A stretch of DNA of 64,000 bases, taken from the NCBI GenBank assembly GCA_945883565.1, contig CAMCXO010000007.1:25308-89307 (forward strand), written 5' to 3'. Below, piece by piece: positions 16,196 through 25,433 of this stretch; within the stretch, counting starts at the first letter, position 1, and each line of letters opens with the position of its first letter. The notes under the pieces were generated by a model. That model saw nothing but the letters and a program-made list of their open reading frames with translations. It was not told the origin of the DNA and ran no database searches. The translations under genes and the position numbers were made by a program. Origin of the DNA: Chryseobacterium gleum. GTDB taxonomy: Bacteria; Bacteroidota; Bacteroidia; Flavobacteriales; Schleiferiaceae.

Positions 16196-19100
16196 TTATT
16201 CAATAATCCTTTTGACTTTCTCCAAATAATAAGGTTGTAGCTTGATTTCATTAAAACGCAAACGCTCCATTTCATTCTTAAACCCGCCCTTCTTCTGGTT
16301 TTCAAATTCTTTATCCTCCATCCACAACAACTGGTTATTGCTTTGTCGTTCGTTGTCCTCCCCTCTTTCTAATTCGGCTTTTTCTGATTCTAAAAGACGG
16401 GTTTCTATTTCACGCATTCTTTCCAATAACTCTCCATTTAACTGTCTATTAGCCAGTTGCTTTTCGTTTTCAAGCATCATCTCCAACGTTTTATCGCCAT
16501 TTCCCCCCTTTCCTCCTTGTTCTTCTTGCCATTTTTCGTAGGCCTCCCTCAGCGCTTCTTGGTCTCTTAACAATTCGGCCATTTCTTTATCGCCAATACC
16601 TTTACTTCCTTTGCCTTTGCCCTCACCCGACTCTGGATTAGAACCATTACCTTTTTCTTTTCCTTTTTCTTTTCCGTCCTCTTTGCCTTTTTCACCCTTG
16701 CCCTTCATTTTACTTTCCATTTTTCCTAAAAGCGCCTTTTGCATTTTCGCCATGCCTTGGGCGCTTGGTTTACCCCCGCCAGGTTTGTTGCAATTTGCGT
16801 CGCCTTTCATCATTCCAGCCAATTGCATCTGCATTTGGTTCATAATCTCGTCTAGCAATAAAGCCAAATCATTAGCAGCCGTCATAGTATACCTCGCTTC
16901 ACTTTGAGCCCTAGGCAAATTTAATTCTTGAAGTTCTGTGGCCGTTGCTTGCCCAGCAATCTGCATCCTATTTACCGCCTCAAAAACCACTTTCGAAATC
17001 ACTGGAGCACGTCCAGCTAGTGCTTTTAGGCTATCTTTAATTACGCCTGAATTGGCCAAAAGACGCTTCTGATCTTGAAGAATATCGCGCCACGACGGAT
17101 CCCGTTCTGAAATACGAAGAAGCCTTTCAGAAACCGATTCCTCACCATTAGACAAACTCAACAAGTTCTTTTGAATTCTTCTAAGAGTCTCCATATTCTC
17201 CATATGTTTCTCCACGCTCATATCATTAGCCGTAGACTGCATGGCTTGCATAAGTTTCTTTAACTGATCGGCGCTCTCTTTTTGTTTCTTCATTTGCGCT
17301 TCGCGAGAAGACTCCCTTCTAGAGCCCTCAATTGCTTGGTTCATTTTTTCTTCTGCCCCTTCCCTCTCCTCTTTGAGGTCATCCATATCGAAGGGCTCTT
17401 TTAAATCATTATTATCTTCCAGCATTTCCTCATATGCCTTGTTAAGCTCTTTTAACTCCTCATCTAAAGCTTCCTGCTTTTGTACATCATTCTCTCGCTG
17501 CTTAGCCAAAATTTCTTGCTTTTCCACCAAAGCTTCAACCGTCTTCAAAGCTTCTTCAAAACGACTCTCTAACTCTAACTGCTTTAATAATTCTAAAACA
17601 TTTTCTTCATCAGCGGCCAAATCGGTGGCTTTGATTTCATTCTCTAACAATTCCTTCAGTAATTCCTCGCGTTTCTTCTCTTTGAGCAAGTCGTCTAAAG
17701 ACTTCTCTTTTGCAATGTTATTTTCTTTCTTTAATTCCTCTAATCTGTTTTGCCATTCTTCCCAATTTCTGTCCTGCTCCTTTGGTTTTAATTGCTGTGA
17801 TATCTGTTCTAATATATTTAGGCGCTTTTCTCGCTCCTCAGCCAGTTCCTTTAACTCCTCAATTCTACTTTCAACCTTATTCTTCTCATTCCAATCTGTC
17901 GATGACTTACTCTTTAAGCTTTGTGCTTTAACCTCTTCAACTCTTCTTTCTTTCTCTTTTTCCAGAGCCTCATTATCTGCCTTAACTGTGCCTGCCAACT
18001 CCCGGAGAGTTGCTTTCTGTTCCTCTTTACTTAACCATTTAAAATAATAAGCTTCACTTCTACATTTTCCAAAAGCCATTGATCCCTGATTATCCTCCAC
18101 CTCGAAGACCAAGTATTTTAAATCGCTGTACACGCTTTGCAGCGCTGATTTACTAAAAACAAAGCGCCTCATATCCTCCTTACCGTTTATACGCAAACTG
18201 GTTACTTCCGATTCTTTATCGCTTTTTACCAAGGTACGCAAAGCCCTCAAAGCATAATCATCCCAAACCCGAACATCTGCAAACAGACTATCACCATTCT
18301 CACTAAATTGCACCTTGATACCAGGTGACAAATCATCGATGGTGCCTACTTCCAACACAAACCAATCTTTCCAAACTCCTTTAGAATTCTTAAGTCTAAA
18401 ATAATTATTACTTGAACTTACTGCATTCATAGTCCATTTCCACCGTCCATTGCCGACTGCCTCCCACGAAGAAACTACCTGACCATTTGTTTCAGTCTTT
18501 AAACCTTCGGTCTCTATGGTTTGCAAAACAACCTCCAACTTAGTTCCACGTGGAACTAACAGTCTTGGTTCAAGCTTTACTAACTCTGAGTTCTTATTCA
18601 AATACGCCGGGTAACTTAAAAGAACTTTTGCGTTTACAACTTTCGGAATCTTAATAATTGAAACCGTGCGTTCTATTGCCTCCCGTTCCGACCACCGCAA
18701 CTTAAACGACCAAGAATCTTTCTTGGCAGGCATGGTAACTACATACTCTCGATGACTTGACTTAGCTAAAGGCCGCTTCTCATTACCCCATTCAATCCAC
18801 AATTCTTCAGGCTGCCAATTTCCAGTGGTTTTCACCTCTAACTGCCATTCTTTCAGCTCTTCAACCTCGAAAATCGGAGGCATTAATACCGAAAAACCAT
18901 TAATTTCCCATACCTCTTGATTATATGCCAAAACATTCTTATTCCCTTTTACAAACCAATCTAACTTTCCCAAAACAGCTATTAATATCAACATAAATGC
19001 TCCAATAGCCACTCCTATCAGTGGCTTCTTTAAAAACCCAAGCCGATAAACTTTATTCCAATCTACATCCTCTAACCTTTTCTCTCGCCACGCAACAGCT

Positions 19101-19462
19101 GCAGCTTCCAAAGCGCTAGTACCCTTGCTTAATTCTACCAAATTCACTGCTTCATCCCCCACTTCAGGAATTTCTTGTCCCAATTGCTTAGCCGCATCCA
19201 ATTCATGTTTCCTACCCCAAACAGATAACCTTTGACCTATTGGCCAAATTAATCTCCAACTTAACCATATCGCCCCCAAACAAGAAACAGTCCAAAACAG
19301 ACCAGCTCGCCACGTGGTATTATCTTCCCAAAACCTTCCCAATGCCCCATTTAATAAAAACAGAAAAACCAGCAGACTTATGGTCACAATAAAGCCTTTC
19401 ATCCACCTTTTCGTGTACACAAAATTCTGATAATCCTGTAAACGCCTGTTCCAACTCTTCAT
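16196..19462 (-). CDS. DUF4175 family membrane-anchored coiled-coil protein
   Basis: A 1088-aa protein. The N-terminus has two or three membrane segments (FIVTISLLVFLFLLNGALG, RAGLFWTVSCLGAIWLSW, PLIGVAIGAFMLILIAVLG), then a beta-rich extracytoplasmic part to about residue 490. A very long Glu/Lys/Leu-rich coiled coil runs from about 490 to 740, and the C-terminus is low-complexity, Gly/Lys/Glu-rich. This matches the DUF4175 family found in Bacteroidota next to ybeY and mnmG. Function is unknown. It ends one base before ybeY, so the three genes form an operon. A parS-like palindrome lies inside it. Confidence 0.82.
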   Translation of the reverse strand: MKSWNRRLQDYQNFVYTKRWMKGFIVTISLLVFLFLLNGALGRFWEDNTTWRAGLFWTVSCLGAIWLSWRLIWPIGQRLSVWGRKHELDAAKQLGQEIPEVGDEAVNLVELSKGTSALEAAAVAWREKRLEDVDWNKVYRLGFLKKPLIGVAIGAFMLILIAVLGKLDWFVKGNKNVLAYNQEVWEINGFSVLMPPIFEVEELKEWQLEVKTTGNWQPEELWIEWGNEKRPLAKSSHREYVVTMPAKKDSWSFKLRWSEREAIERTVSIIKIPKVVNAKVLLSYPAYLNKNSELVKLEPRLLVPRGTKLEVVLQTIETEGLKTETNGQVVSSWEAVGNGRWKWTMNAVSSSNNYFRLKNSKGVWKDWFVLEVGTIDDLSPGIKVQFSENGDSLFADVRVWDDYALRALRTLVKSDKESEVTSLRINGKEDMRRFVFSKSALQSVYSDLKYLVFEVEDNQGSMAFGKCRSEAYYFKWLSKEEQKATLRELAGTVKADNEALEKEKERRVEEVKAQSLKSKSSTDWNEKNKVESRIEELKELAEEREKRLNILEQISQQLKPKEQDRNWEEWQNRLEELKKENNIAKEKSLDDLLKEKKREELLKELLENEIKATDLAADEENVLELLKQLELESRFEEALKTVEALVEKQEILAKQRENDVQKQEALDEELKELNKAYEEMLEDNNDLKEPFDMDDLKEEREGAEEKMNQAIEGSRRESSREAQMKKQKESADQLKKLMQAMQSTANDMSVEKHMENMETLRRIQKNLLSLSNGEESVSERLLRISERDPSWRDILQDQKRLLANSGVIKDSLKALAGRAPVISKVVFEAVNRMQIAGQATATELQELNLPRAQSEARYTMTAANDLALLLDEIMNQMQMQLAGMMKGDANCNKPGGGKPSAQGMAKMQKALLGKMESKMKGKGEKGKEDGKEKGKEKGNGSNPESGEGKGKGSKGIGDKEMAELLRDQEALREAYEKWQEEQGGKGGNGDKTLEMMLENEKQLANRQLNGELLERMREIETRLLESEKAELERGEDNERQSNNQLLWMEDKEFENQKKGGFKNEMERLRFNEIKLQPYYLEKVKRIIE
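18542..18557. promoter_or_regulatory. parS-like centromere site 2
   Basis: An 18-bp perfect palindrome, TAGTTCCACGTGGAACTA (18541-18558), contains the parS core GTTCCACGTGGAAC. It lies inside the DUF4175 coding region, 2.8 kb from site 1. Confidence 0.6.
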
Positions 19463-19467
19463 GCTTT

Positions 19468-19475
19468 CAAAATTA
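19468..19475 (-). promoter_or_regulatory. -7 promoter box immediately before the DUF4175 gene
   Basis: TAATTTTG on the minus strand fits the Bacteroidota -7 consensus TAnnTTTG and ends 5 nt before the ATG at 19462. Transcription would start at or next to the start codon, so a leaderless or nearly leaderless mRNA is predicted. Confidence 0.55.
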
Positions 19476-19513
19476 CATACAAGCCAGCATTACCAATGCC
19501 CATTCTTCGCTTT

Positions 19514-19521
19514 TATCTTTG
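19514..19521 (+). promoter_or_regulatory. -7 promoter box of gltX
   Basis: TATCTTTG matches TAnnTTTG and lies 18 nt before the gltX ATG, giving a leader of about 12 nt. It supports ATG 19540 as the start. It is divergent from the DUF4175 promoter 40 bp away. Confidence 0.6.
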
Positions 19522-19539
19522 AGGCCTTTAAAACGCATT

Positions 19540-21051
19540 ATGCCTTCACAACCACCAAGAGTTCGATTCGCTCCTAGTCCTACAGGTCCACTCCATATGG
19601 GCGGCGTACGCACCGCACTCTACAATTATCTTTTTGCTAAACAACTCGGTGGCACTTTTGTGCTTCGCATAGAAGATACTGACCAAACACGTTTTGTTCC
19701 AGGCGCTGAAATCTACATCAAGGAAGCCCTTGAATGGTGCGGACTTGTACCCGACGAATCACCCTGGAATGGAATGAATGAACCTTACCGTCAATCGGAA
19801 CGCAAACATCTTTACAGACCTTTTGTAGAAAAACTGCTTGAGACAGGCAAAGCATATTATGCCTTTGATACTGCTGAAGAACTTGAAAATATTAGAGAGA
19901 GAGCAAAAAATGCCGGAAGCGTTAACTGGCAATATAGCCATATAACCAGAGGCAGCATGAAGAACAGCATTACGCTATCATCGGCAGAAGTTAACGACAG
20001 ATTACGTGCTGGAGAACCTTATGTAGTACGACTAAAACTCAACCGCAATGAAGAAGTAAAATTACATGACAACATTCGTGGATGGGTTCAAGTTAACACA
20101 AACAATCTCGACGACAAAGTACTTTTTAAAAGCGATGGAATGCCCACCTACCACTTAGCTAATGTTGTAGATGACCATCTCATGCATATAACCCATGTTA
20201 TTAGAGGCGAAGAATGGTTACCCTCAGCGCCTTTACACGTTTTGTTGTATAAAGCATTTAATTGGGAAGACACAATGCCTGAGTTTGCCCATTTACCTTT
20301 ACTGCTTAGACCAGATGGGAACGGAAAGCTCAGCAAGCGCGATGGAGACCGTTTGGGATTCCCGGTATTTCCAATAAACTGGATAAATGAAGAAACTGGT
20401 GAGACAGCAAGTGGGTACCGCGAAATGGGTTTCTATCCGGAGGCCTTTATTAACCTTCTTGCATTTTTAGGATGGAACCCGGGAACTGATAAAGAAATTT
20501 ATACTTTACAGGAACTTGTTCATGACTTTAAAATAGAGCGAGTGAGTAAAGCCGGAGCTAAATTCGATTTTGAGAAAGCAAAGTGGTTTAATCAACAACA
20601 TCTTCGTCTACGAACCAACTCTCAACTAATGGAAGACGTAAAACCCTACTTTCCTGAAACTCATCTCGACTTAATGTCCATTTCAAACCTTATGAAAGAA
20701 CGGGCCGTTTTTCCAAAAGATATAGCCACTGAATCACAATTCTTCTTTAACAACCCGCCACCATATAACTCCGAAGACATTTCTAAAAAATGGCTTAATG
20801 ACAGCAAAAGCCACATTCATTCTCTTGTTGAAATATTTAACAGCTGTCAACCTTTCACTGAAACAACATTACACCAAGCATTCCAAAATTATTTAACTGC
20901 TAATAACCTATCATTTGGGAAAATAGGACCTGCCCTACGCATAGCCATAAGCGGTAAAATTACCGGCCCCAATATTTTTTATGTTATGGAGATACTGGGC
21001 AACAAAGAAAGCATATCCCGCATGCAAATCGCAGTTGATATACTACCCTAA
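19540..21051 (+). CDS. gltX: glutamyl-tRNA synthetase
   Basis: A 503-aa class I aminoacyl-tRNA synthetase charging tRNA-Glu. The HIGH-type motif is APSPTGPLHMGGVRTALYN near the N-terminus and the KMSKS-type motif is GKLSKRDGDRLG. Start ATG 19540 begins PSQPPRVRFAPSPTG. A TTG seven codons upstream overlaps the promoter box TATCTTTG (19514-19521) and is therefore unlikely. The stop overlaps folB as TAATG. Confidence 0.96.
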   Translation: MPSQPPRVRFAPSPTGPLHMGGVRTALYNYLFAKQLGGTFVLRIEDTDQTRFVPGAEIYIKEALEWCGLVPDESPWNGMNEPYRQSERKHLYRPFVEKLLETGKAYYAFDTAEELENIRERAKNAGSVNWQYSHITRGSMKNSITLSSAEVNDRLRAGEPYVVRLKLNRNEEVKLHDNIRGWVQVNTNNLDDKVLFKSDGMPTYHLANVVDDHLMHITHVIRGEEWLPSAPLHVLLYKAFNWEDTMPEFAHLPLLLRPDGNGKLSKRDGDRLGFPVFPINWINEETGETASGYREMGFYPEAFINLLAFLGWNPGTDKEIYTLQELVHDFKIERVSKAGAKFDFEKAKWFNQQHLRLRTNSQLMEDVKPYFPETHLDLMSISNLMKERAVFPKDIATESQFFFNNPPPYNSEDISKKWLNDSKSHIHSLVEIFNSCQPFTETTLHQAFQNYLTANNLSFGKIGPALRIAISGKITGPNIFYVMEILGNKESISRMQIAVDILP

Positions 21052-21410
21052 TGGACAGCATTGTCATTCATGGACTCCGTGCTTTTGCCCATCACGGGTG
21101 CTTAAAAGAAGAATCCATTATTGGTGGCCATTTTATCCTTAATCTAGAGGTCTTTGGAGAATTACAACTTGCAGCGGAAAATGATCAACTTAAATCTACC
21201 ATTGATTATGTAAAACTGAATGAAATAGCTGAACGTGAGATAGCCATTCCTAGTAGTTTAATCGAAAATGTTGCACACAGAATTATTAAGTCTATTTTCA
21301 ACGAAATATCATTAGTCCAAGCCGTTTCTTTAGAACTTCAAAAGATTAATCCTCCAATTAATGGTAATGTTCGACATGTAGCGATAAAAATGTACCGTAA
21401 ACGACAATAG
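21051..21410 (+). CDS. folB: dihydroneopterin aldolase
   Basis: A 119-aa T-fold enzyme of folate synthesis that cleaves 7,8-dihydroneopterin to 6-hydroxymethyl-dihydropterin. The N-terminal GLRAFAHHGCLKEE and the central STIDYVKLNEIAE and LIENVAHRI segments are characteristic, including the Tyr and Glu of the pterin site. It overlaps the gltX stop by one base, so both are on one transcript, and ends 26 bp before the tRNA-Cys gene. Confidence 0.92.
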   Translation: MDSIVIHGLRAFAHHGCLKEESIIGGHFILNLEVFGELQLAAENDQLKSTIDYVKLNEIAEREIAIPSSLIENVAHRIIKSIFNEISLVQAVSLELQKINPPINGNVRHVAIKMYRKRQ

Positions 21411-21416
21411 ATTCGT

Positions 21417-21424
21417 TACATTTG
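21417..21424 (+). promoter_or_regulatory. -7 promoter box of the tRNA-Cys gene
   Basis: TACATTTG fits TAnnTTTG and ends 12 nt before the first base of the mature tRNA. Confidence 0.5.
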
Positions 21425-21436
21425 TGCCCCTTTTTA

Positions 21437-21507
21437 GGTCTCGTGGCCGAGTGGCTAGGCAGAGGTCTGCAAAACCTTGTACAGCGGTTCGAATCCGCTC
21501 GAGACCT
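21437..21507 (+). tRNA. tRNA-Cys (anticodon GCA)
   Basis: A 71-nt cloverleaf. The acceptor stem pairs GGTCTCG with CGAGACC, the D stem pairs GCC with GGC, the anticodon stem GAGGT/ACCTT closes the loop CTGCAAA with anticodon GCA, and the T stem AGCGG/CCGCT closes TTCGAAT. The discriminator base is T, as usual for tRNA-Cys. CCA is not encoded. An intrinsic terminator follows. Confidence 0.96.
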
Positions 21508-21512
21508 CTTCT

Positions 21513-21545
21513 AAATGCTCCTAAAAAGGAGCATTTTTATTTTAC
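21513..21545 (+). terminator. intrinsic terminator after tRNA-Cys
   Basis: AAATGCTCCT (21513-21522) and AGGAGCATTT (21527-21536) form a perfect 10-bp stem with loop AAAA, followed by a T-rich run. Confidence 0.85.
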
Positions 21546-21649
21546 TTTTCTTTTAATAAACAATTACATCAACATCGTAAATAACTATAAATTAATACTA
21601 AATCTAAACAATACATCCTACATTCGCCTCGGGAACCTAATAGAATTAT

Positions 21650-21880
21650 ATGTCAACAAATAAATCCGCTAGGAAAAGCGGAAGCTATAAACGTCATTTA
21701 CGCCGCTCTTTGATTCCAATTACTGGCTTTTACTTTTTAGTGAACACTTTACCACGACGCTTCGACTCGGAACTCAATTCACCAAGATATGCCTTAACAA
21801 AAAGACTTCTATATTTATACCACATTTCCGTTTTTTTCTTGATAACTATTACTGTCATTGTGGTTTTTAAATTTTTTTAA
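21650..21880 (+). CDS. possible small membrane protein, unrecognised
   Basis: A 76-aa frame with a basic N-terminal half (KSARKSGSYKRHLRRS) and a C-terminal hydrophobic stretch (ISVFFLITITVIVVFKFF) that could be one membrane helix. A TACATTCG box at 21619-21626 lies 23 nt before the ATG and could be a -7 element. I recognise no family, and the A+T-rich composition makes a chance frame possible. Listed as a candidate only. Confidence 0.35.
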   Translation: MSTNKSARKSGSYKRHLRRSLIPITGFYFLVNTLPRRFDSELNSPRYALTKRLLYLYHISVFFLITITVIVVFKFF

Positions 21881-21915
21881 ACGACCATGAATTAAAACAG
21901 TCTTACTCCATTTTA

Positions 21916-22473
21916 CTAAACAATATCTTCCACCAAAGCCACTCGCAACAAAGCTGCCACACTCATACTATCTGTTATCTCGCCTCTTAACGCCATGGCC
22001 ACCGCTTCAACCAAAGGTAAACGCCATAATCTCAATTCTTCTGTTTCTTCAGGCATAGCTTCACCACTCATTAAATCTTTTGCTGTATAAATAATAGCCA
22101 ATTCATCGGTAACGCTGTTACTCAAATCCATTCGCATTAATTCTTTCCACGTGGTGGCTGTTAAACCACATTCTTCCAAAAGTTCTCTCTTGGCGCTATC
22201 AAGTGGATCTATTCCAATCGGTCCTCCTCCTTCTGGGATCTCCCAAGAGTACTTCTCTTGTGGATACCTAAACTGACCTACCAACCAAGTATAACCTTCA
22301 TTGTCGATAGGAACTATACCAATCGCCAAATTCTTATATCTCACCACACCATAAATCCCTTCGGTTCCAGCAGGTGTTAAAACCTCATTATGCTCTACCC
22401 TTATCCATTTATTGTCGTAGACTGTTGAGGTTTTTATCGTCTTCCAAGGGTTACGGTTTAAATCTTCGTCCAT
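21916..22473 (-). CDS. NUDIX hydrolase (ADP-ribose pyrophosphatase-like)
   Basis: A 185-aa NUDIX protein. The Nudix helix is visible as DPLDSAKRELLEECGL with the RELLEE catalytic core. The Glu expected eight residues before the Arg is Ile (GGGPIGIDPLDSAKRE); I recall the same GGGP form in related Bacteroidota proteins, so it is probably a subfamily trait. The N-terminal strand region resembles nucleotide-sugar pyrophosphatases. Its start lies 23 bp inside the 3' end of the MORN-repeat gene, so the two are likely co-transcribed. Substrate unknown. Confidence 0.85.
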   Translation of the reverse strand: MDEDLNRNPWKTIKTSTVYDNKWIRVEHNEVLTPAGTEGIYGVVRYKNLAIGIVPIDNEGYTWLVGQFRYPQEKYSWEIPEGGGPIGIDPLDSAKRELLEECGLTATTWKELMRMDLSNSVTDELAIIYTAKDLMSGEAMPEETEELRLWRLPLVEAVAMALRGEITDSMSVAALLRVALVEDIV

Positions 22474-24058
22474 AATTCAATTTTACTCCATTGTATTTTA
22501 CTTCTTCTCCAGCTCCGTTATGCTCTATAGTTAAGTACCTGCTTCCATCTTCTTTAAAATATTCCCATATTCCTTGTTTAATACCACTTGAATACCTTTC
22601 TCTTACTTTAACCTGACCGTTAAGATATAAATATTCATGTCTTCCATCTTCTTCACCATTTACAAAATTACCTTCGAACCTTAAAACTTTTTCGGGCTTC
22701 AAATAATAATGTCTCCACATTCCTCTCCTTTCACCTTCAAAATATTCTCCAATCTCTTCATGATCACCACTGAGGTAATACCATTGGCCCTCTTTAAGAC
22801 CTTCTATGTATTGACCTTTGGCCAAAACTGTCCCAAGACTATCGTATTCCATAGAAGACCCATCTTCAAGACCTCTTGAATACTCTTCTTCTCTCCAAGT
22901 TTTGCCATTCGGATAATACCAAATCCAACTACCCTCCGCTAGATCCGCCCTAAAATTACCAGTTTGTTCAAGTTTTCCATTTCTAAAATAATATTTCCAA
23001 ATACCCGTTTTTAATCCATCTACATAAGCACCTTCATGCTTTAACCCCCCATCCTCATAAAAACTCTTCCAGAAACCTTGTTTTCTACCCTCCTCATCTA
23101 CTATACCACCCTCTTCTATTAATCTTCCTCTATCATAAACCGAAGAACTTACAATTTCACCTTGAAGATTATAAAGCCTTTGAACACCATTCAACTTTCC
23201 ATTCAATAAAGCTCCTTTCAATTTCAATTTACCTGTTTCCGGATGAATTTCCCTTACTACCTCCACTTTAGCAGTAGCATCGCCTTCACTTTGCAAAATG
23301 CCATTTACCCAAAACTCTGTTCTAATTAAAGCGCTTGATGCTGTGAAGAACTTCCAATAACCTTCCTTTAAATCATTCTTATAAACACCCGTTACTTTAA
23401 CTTTTCTATCATCAAAAAATTCAATCCATACACCTTGCCTTCTGCCTAAACGGTCACGTAAATTGATGCTTTGTTTCCTAACCAACACTCCTGCCTTATA
23501 AGTAAGAAGCCCAATAATAGTAGAATTAGAATCCAATTCATAGCCTTCACCGCTCTCTAAATCATCCACATAAGGTATTTCAAACTGCAACCAACCTTTC
23601 TCGTTGTATAGTTTTGACACTCCGTTCCTCTTGTCTTCTTCAAAAAAATCTTCTCTCAACAACTTTCCCTTTACAAACGCCTGTCGTTGACCTTTTTTTA
23701 TGTCTTCCGAATAGTTAATCGTTAAAACTAAATCACCCAATTCTTCATAAAACTTCCATAATCCTTCAAGTTTATGGTTCAATCTATTGCCTTCAGACTT
23801 AAGCTGACCGTTTTCATAATAACTCTTCCAGTAACCCTCTGGTTTTCCGTTAAACAAACGACCTTCACTACTTAACTGCCCTGTACTGTAATAGTACTTA
23901 ACCCATTTTGATGAATCATTTTGTGCCAAAACAGAAAACCCAAATCCAATAAAACCCATTAATAAACATATATTCTTCTTTTTAAAGCTTAAAAAAAAGA
24001 ATGATGTTAATGATAGGCTGTTAGCAATGTGCATATAATTTGTTTTGGAGACTTGCAT
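22451..24058 (-). CDS. secreted MORN-repeat protein (YwqK-like)
   Basis: A 535-aa protein built of about twenty repeats of the form YYxxGQLxxEGxxxxGKxxGxWKxY, the MORN-variant repeat typical of YwqK-like proteins. An N-terminal hydrophobic segment ending GFGFSVLAQ looks like a signal peptide. An alternative start is ATG 24034 (MHIANS). Such proteins are numerous in Bacteroidota and are thought to be periplasmic or surface-exposed; no catalytic domain is visible. The name 'antitoxin' often given to this family is not supported by any adjacent toxin. Confidence 0.8.
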   Translation of the reverse strand: MQVSKTNYMHIANSLSLTSFFFLSFKKKNICLLMGFIGFGFSVLAQNDSSKWVKYYYSTGQLSSEGRLFNGKPEGYWKSYYENGQLKSEGNRLNHKLEGLWKFYEELGDLVLTINYSEDIKKGQRQAFVKGKLLREDFFEEDKRNGVSKLYNEKGWLQFEIPYVDDLESGEGYELDSNSTIIGLLTYKAGVLVRKQSINLRDRLGRRQGVWIEFFDDRKVKVTGVYKNDLKEGYWKFFTASSALIRTEFWVNGILQSEGDATAKVEVVREIHPETGKLKLKGALLNGKLNGVQRLYNLQGEIVSSSVYDRGRLIEEGGIVDEEGRKQGFWKSFYEDGGLKHEGAYVDGLKTGIWKYYFRNGKLEQTGNFRADLAEGSWIWYYPNGKTWREEEYSRGLEDGSSMEYDSLGTVLAKGQYIEGLKEGQWYYLSGDHEEIGEYFEGERRGMWRHYYLKPEKVLRFEGNFVNGEEDGRHEYLYLNGQVKVRERYSSGIKQGIWEYFKEDGSRYLTIEHNGAGEEVKYNGVKLNYGRRFKP

Positions 24059-24521
24059 TTCACAATGTTTCTAATTTGTTAACACAATGTAAACACAGTG
24101 ATTTATTTTAAATCGTTCAAATACAAAAGTATGGGCATATTGTGAATAAGAAGCGAATTATAAAGCCATGTTGGTATTGTTGATAAAATTTTATGGCTTT
24201 TTGGTTCATAAAGTGGAGCATTATGTTGAGTTAAATGTTCATACATGATTAAAACTTTATAACCAAAGAGCCGTAAAATGGTTGTAAGCAAAAGAAAAGG
24301 AAACAAGCACAATTTATTTTTGATTACTAAATAACACCTAATCCACCATATGCACACTAACTCTGTTAGTATTAAAGTACTGATTATAAATATATAGTAA
24401 TAGTTATTAGTATTTATTAACACCCTTTTATTTCAAATGGCAGAATGTAAGGAGAAAAGTATAAACACAAGCTATTTAGAATCATTTTAAACTGGTATGT
24501 GTCCGCATTTATCTTTGTACA
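24059..24521. other. A+T-rich intergenic region
   Basis: About 460 bp between two divergently transcribed genes, clearly richer in A+T than its neighbours. The only frame of note (24103-24423, minus, 106 aa) is composed of low-complexity Ile/Leu/Tyr/Asn codons and shows no recognisable domain; I do not call it as a gene. The znuA-like gene promoter is at its right end. Confidence 0.5.
24510..24517 (+). promoter_or_regulatory. -7 promoter box directly before the metal-transport operon
   Basis: TATCTTTG ends 4 nt before the ATG at 24522. The predicted transcription start coincides with the start codon, so the operon mRNA is probably leaderless. Confidence 0.6.
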
Positions 24522-25433
24522 ATGAAGATAGCCTTATTTTTTGCTGCGTTAAGCCTTACTCTGTCCTGTTCAGAGCACAATGTCCAATCTTCGAATCAAA
24601 TTGTAACCACTACCACCCTGGTTGGCGATTGGGTAAGACAGTTAGCTCCAGATGACATTGTAGTTATTAATCTGATGGGTGCGGGAACCGATCCTCATAC
24701 TTATAAACCCAGTTTTGCAGATTATCAAAGCATTAGAAATGCCGATTATTTGGTTTTGAGTGGCTTGCATTTAGAGGGTAAAATGGCAGAAGCCATTATG
24801 GCTCTGGAAAAAGACAAGAAAGTATGGAACATGGCAAGCGCCATTCCTGAAAATAAGTTTATCAAGAGCGAGGGATTTAAAGATGGCTATGACCCTCATT
24901 ACTGGATGGACATAGAAATGGTAATAATGGCCATTGAGGGATTAGAAAAGGAAATGATACTTTGGTTTCCTGAACAGCAGAGCCGAATAGAGCAAAAGGC
25001 AAAACTTTATAAAGAACGTTTGTTGGCAGAGCAAGAAGCCATGAAGGTTCTTTTGCACAAAGTGCCCGAGGCGAAACGTGTGTTGATTACATCGCATGAT
25101 GCTTTTAATTATTTTAGTAGAGCCTACCAGTATGAAGTGCGTAGTTTACAAGGGTTTTCTACGGCTGCCGAATTTGGTATTCGCGACGTAACCAATTTGG
25201 TTGATTTTATTGCAGAGAGGCAGATTCCGGCCGTTTTTGTAGAAAATATTGTGAGCTCTCAGGCTTTGGATGCAGTGGTTCAAGGCTGCGAGAAGCGAGG
25301 TGTAAAAGTGCGCATTGGTGGTAACTTGTTTACAGATGCTTTAGGCGATGCACAATCGGGAGCCGATAGCTATATTGAAATGATGAAGAAAAACGCACAA
25401 ACTTTAGCCCTTGCTCTCGGAAACCCCAATTGA
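24522..25433 (+). CDS. Mn/Zn ABC transporter substrate-binding lipoprotein (TroA/ZnuA family)
   Basis: A 303-aa cluster A-I solute-binding protein. The N-terminus is a lipoprotein signal with lipobox LTLSC. Metal-ligand regions are visible: GTDPHTYKP, LSGLHLEGKM, DPHYWMD and TSHDAFNYF, plus a C-terminal Asp region (GADSYIEMM). Only a very short His-rich stretch exists, which leans towards the TroA/Mn group, but Zn cannot be excluded. It is the first gene of a three-gene operon; the next gene overlaps its 3' end by 23 bp. Confidence 0.9.
   Translation: MKIALFFAALSLTLSCSEHNVQSSNQIVTTTTLVGDWVRQLAPDDIVVINLMGAGTDPHTYKPSFADYQSIRNADYLVLSGLHLEGKMAEAIMALEKDKKVWNMASAIPENKFIKSEGFKDGYDPHYWMDIEMVIMAIEGLEKEMILWFPEQQSRIEQKAKLYKERLLAEQEAMKVLLHKVPEAKRVLITSHDAFNYFSRAYQYEVRSLQGFSTAAEFGIRDVTNLVDFIAERQIPAVFVENIVSSQALDAVVQGCEKRGVKVRIGGNLFTDALGDAQSGADSYIEMMKKNAQTLALALGNPN

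Noticed and set aside
17373..18047. 224-aa Ser-rich plus-strand frame
   Set aside because: It is the antisense of the Glu/Lys coiled coil of the DUF4175 gene; GAA/GAG/CTT codons give Ser/Phe-rich antisense frames by composition.
21424..21663. 79-aa plus-strand frame over the tRNA-Cys gene
   Set aside because: It runs through the mature tRNA and its terminator; the translation is low-quality and matches nothing.
22141..22160. Third parS-like site at TTCCACGTGGTGG
   Set aside because: Only the CCACGTGG core matches; the outer four bases on each side do not. The CCACGTGG at about 19310 fails for the same reason.
22451..24058. Toxin-antitoxin system based on the YwqK-like protein
   Set aside because: No toxin gene is adjacent; the protein is a long secreted MORN-repeat protein and the neighbour is a NUDIX hydrolase.
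24103..24423. 106-aa minus-strand frame in the A+T-rich gap
   Set aside because: Composition looks like translated A+T-rich intergenic DNA; no domain and no promoter could be seen.
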